Shown here: one piece after another, positions 14,015 through 14,217 of the stretch | How the letters are laid out: each line of letters starts with the position of its first letter | Numbering within the stretch: position 1 is the stretch's first letter | From: Roseiarcus sp043739325 | Lineage (GTDB): Bacteria; Pseudomonadota; Alphaproteobacteria; Rhizobiales; Beijerinckiaceae | Assembly: GCA_043739325.1 (NCBI GenBank) | Contig: JAYUFK010000165.1 | Coordinates: 1-14,217, forward strand | DNA: 14,217 bases | Reading direction: 5' to 3' | Made by a program: the position numbers and the translations under genes | Notes under the pieces: generated by a model | Seen by the model: only the letters and a program-made list of their open reading frames with translations | Told to the model about the DNA's origin: nothing | Databases searched by the model: none

Positions 14015-14217
14015 ATGAAACCGAAGAGTCTCAAGTTGGCGACATGTCTGCTCGGCGTCGCGCTTGGAGGCGGCGCGTTTGCGCTGCAAGATGAGAAGCT
14101 CGGCAGGGTCAGCTTTCCAACATCTTGCGACCCCAGCGTGCAGGACGAATTCGAGCGCGGCGTCGCCATGCTGCATTCCTACTGGTTCCTCTATGCGCGG
14201 AAAGGTTTCGAGGGAAT
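14015..14217 (+). CDS. Secreted TPR-family protein, N-terminal part (cut by window end)
   Basis: 67 codons are visible from the ATG at 14015, which has a strong AGGGAGG ribosome site (14001-14007) 7 nt upstream; the frame stays open to the last base. Residues 1-24 form a Sec signal peptide (basic MKPKSLK, hydrophobic LLGVALGGGAFA). The mature part begins LGRVSFPTSCDPSVQDEFERG, then VAMLHSYWFLYARKGFEG. This opening, with Cys38 and the MLHSYWF helix, is typical of large periplasmic TPR proteins I have seen from Rhizobiales and relatives, in which it is the first repeat of a long solenoid. Function unknown. This gene does not appear among the shorter computed frames because it runs off the edge. 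Confidence is high for a real gene, moderate for family. Confidence 0.85.
   Translation, partial: MKPKSLKLATCLLGVALGGGAFALQDEKLGRVSFPTSCDPSVQDEFERGVAMLHSYWFLYARKGFEG

Overview
The window looks like chromosomal DNA of a GC-rich alphaproteobacterium, most likely order Hyphomicrobiales (Rhizobiales). The evidence is a GapR (DUF2312) homologue, a DUF1036 gene directly before pyruvate kinase, a HU-type protein with a basic C-terminal tail, and a hemD - Mic60-like - hemY cluster divergent from tsaD. I cannot fix the genus; a methylotroph or Beijerinckiaceae/Methylocystis-like organism would fit, but that is a guess.

Layout. (1) 96-2059, minus strand: an N-formylglutamate amidohydrolase, gapR and a 2-oxoglutarate/Fe(II) oxygenase, transcribed in that order with short gaps. 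(2) 2157-5082, plus strand: an EamA/DMT transporter, a small secreted DUF1036 protein and pyruvate kinase, whose stop codon lies inside a perfect 14-bp hairpin. (3) 5083-5655: 573 bp with no convincing gene. (4) 5656-5967, plus strand: a HU-family histone-like gene, ending against a 12-bp dispersed-type palindrome shared with the converging gene. (5) 6050-11718, minus strand: a five-gene run, hemD -> Mic60-like -> hemY -> secreted TPR protein -> membrane-anchored alpha/beta hydrolase, the last two overlapping. (6) 11903-12961, plus strand: tsaD, divergent from hemD. (7) 12962-14014: a gene-poor mosaic of about 1 kb holding an AT-rich block, a 147-bp imperfect palindrome with a perfect 26-bp arm pair, and a 13-bp direct repeat that looks like an insertion-sequence end. 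(8) From 14015: the start of a secreted TPR-family protein, cut by the window end.

How the genes work together. hemD makes uroporphyrinogen III, while hemY and the Mic60-like gene encode inner-membrane proteins usually found beside it. pyk completes glycolysis. gapR and HU are nucleoid proteins. tsaD makes the t6A tRNA modification. The rest are accessory transporter, hydrolase and periplasmic proteins.

Most of the window is ordinary core genome. I found no convincing new multi-gene system. The best leads are the palindromic element and IS-like repeats after tsaD, the absence of hemC and gpsA from their usual places beside hemD and tsaD, and the TPR/hydrolase pair attached to the heme cluster.
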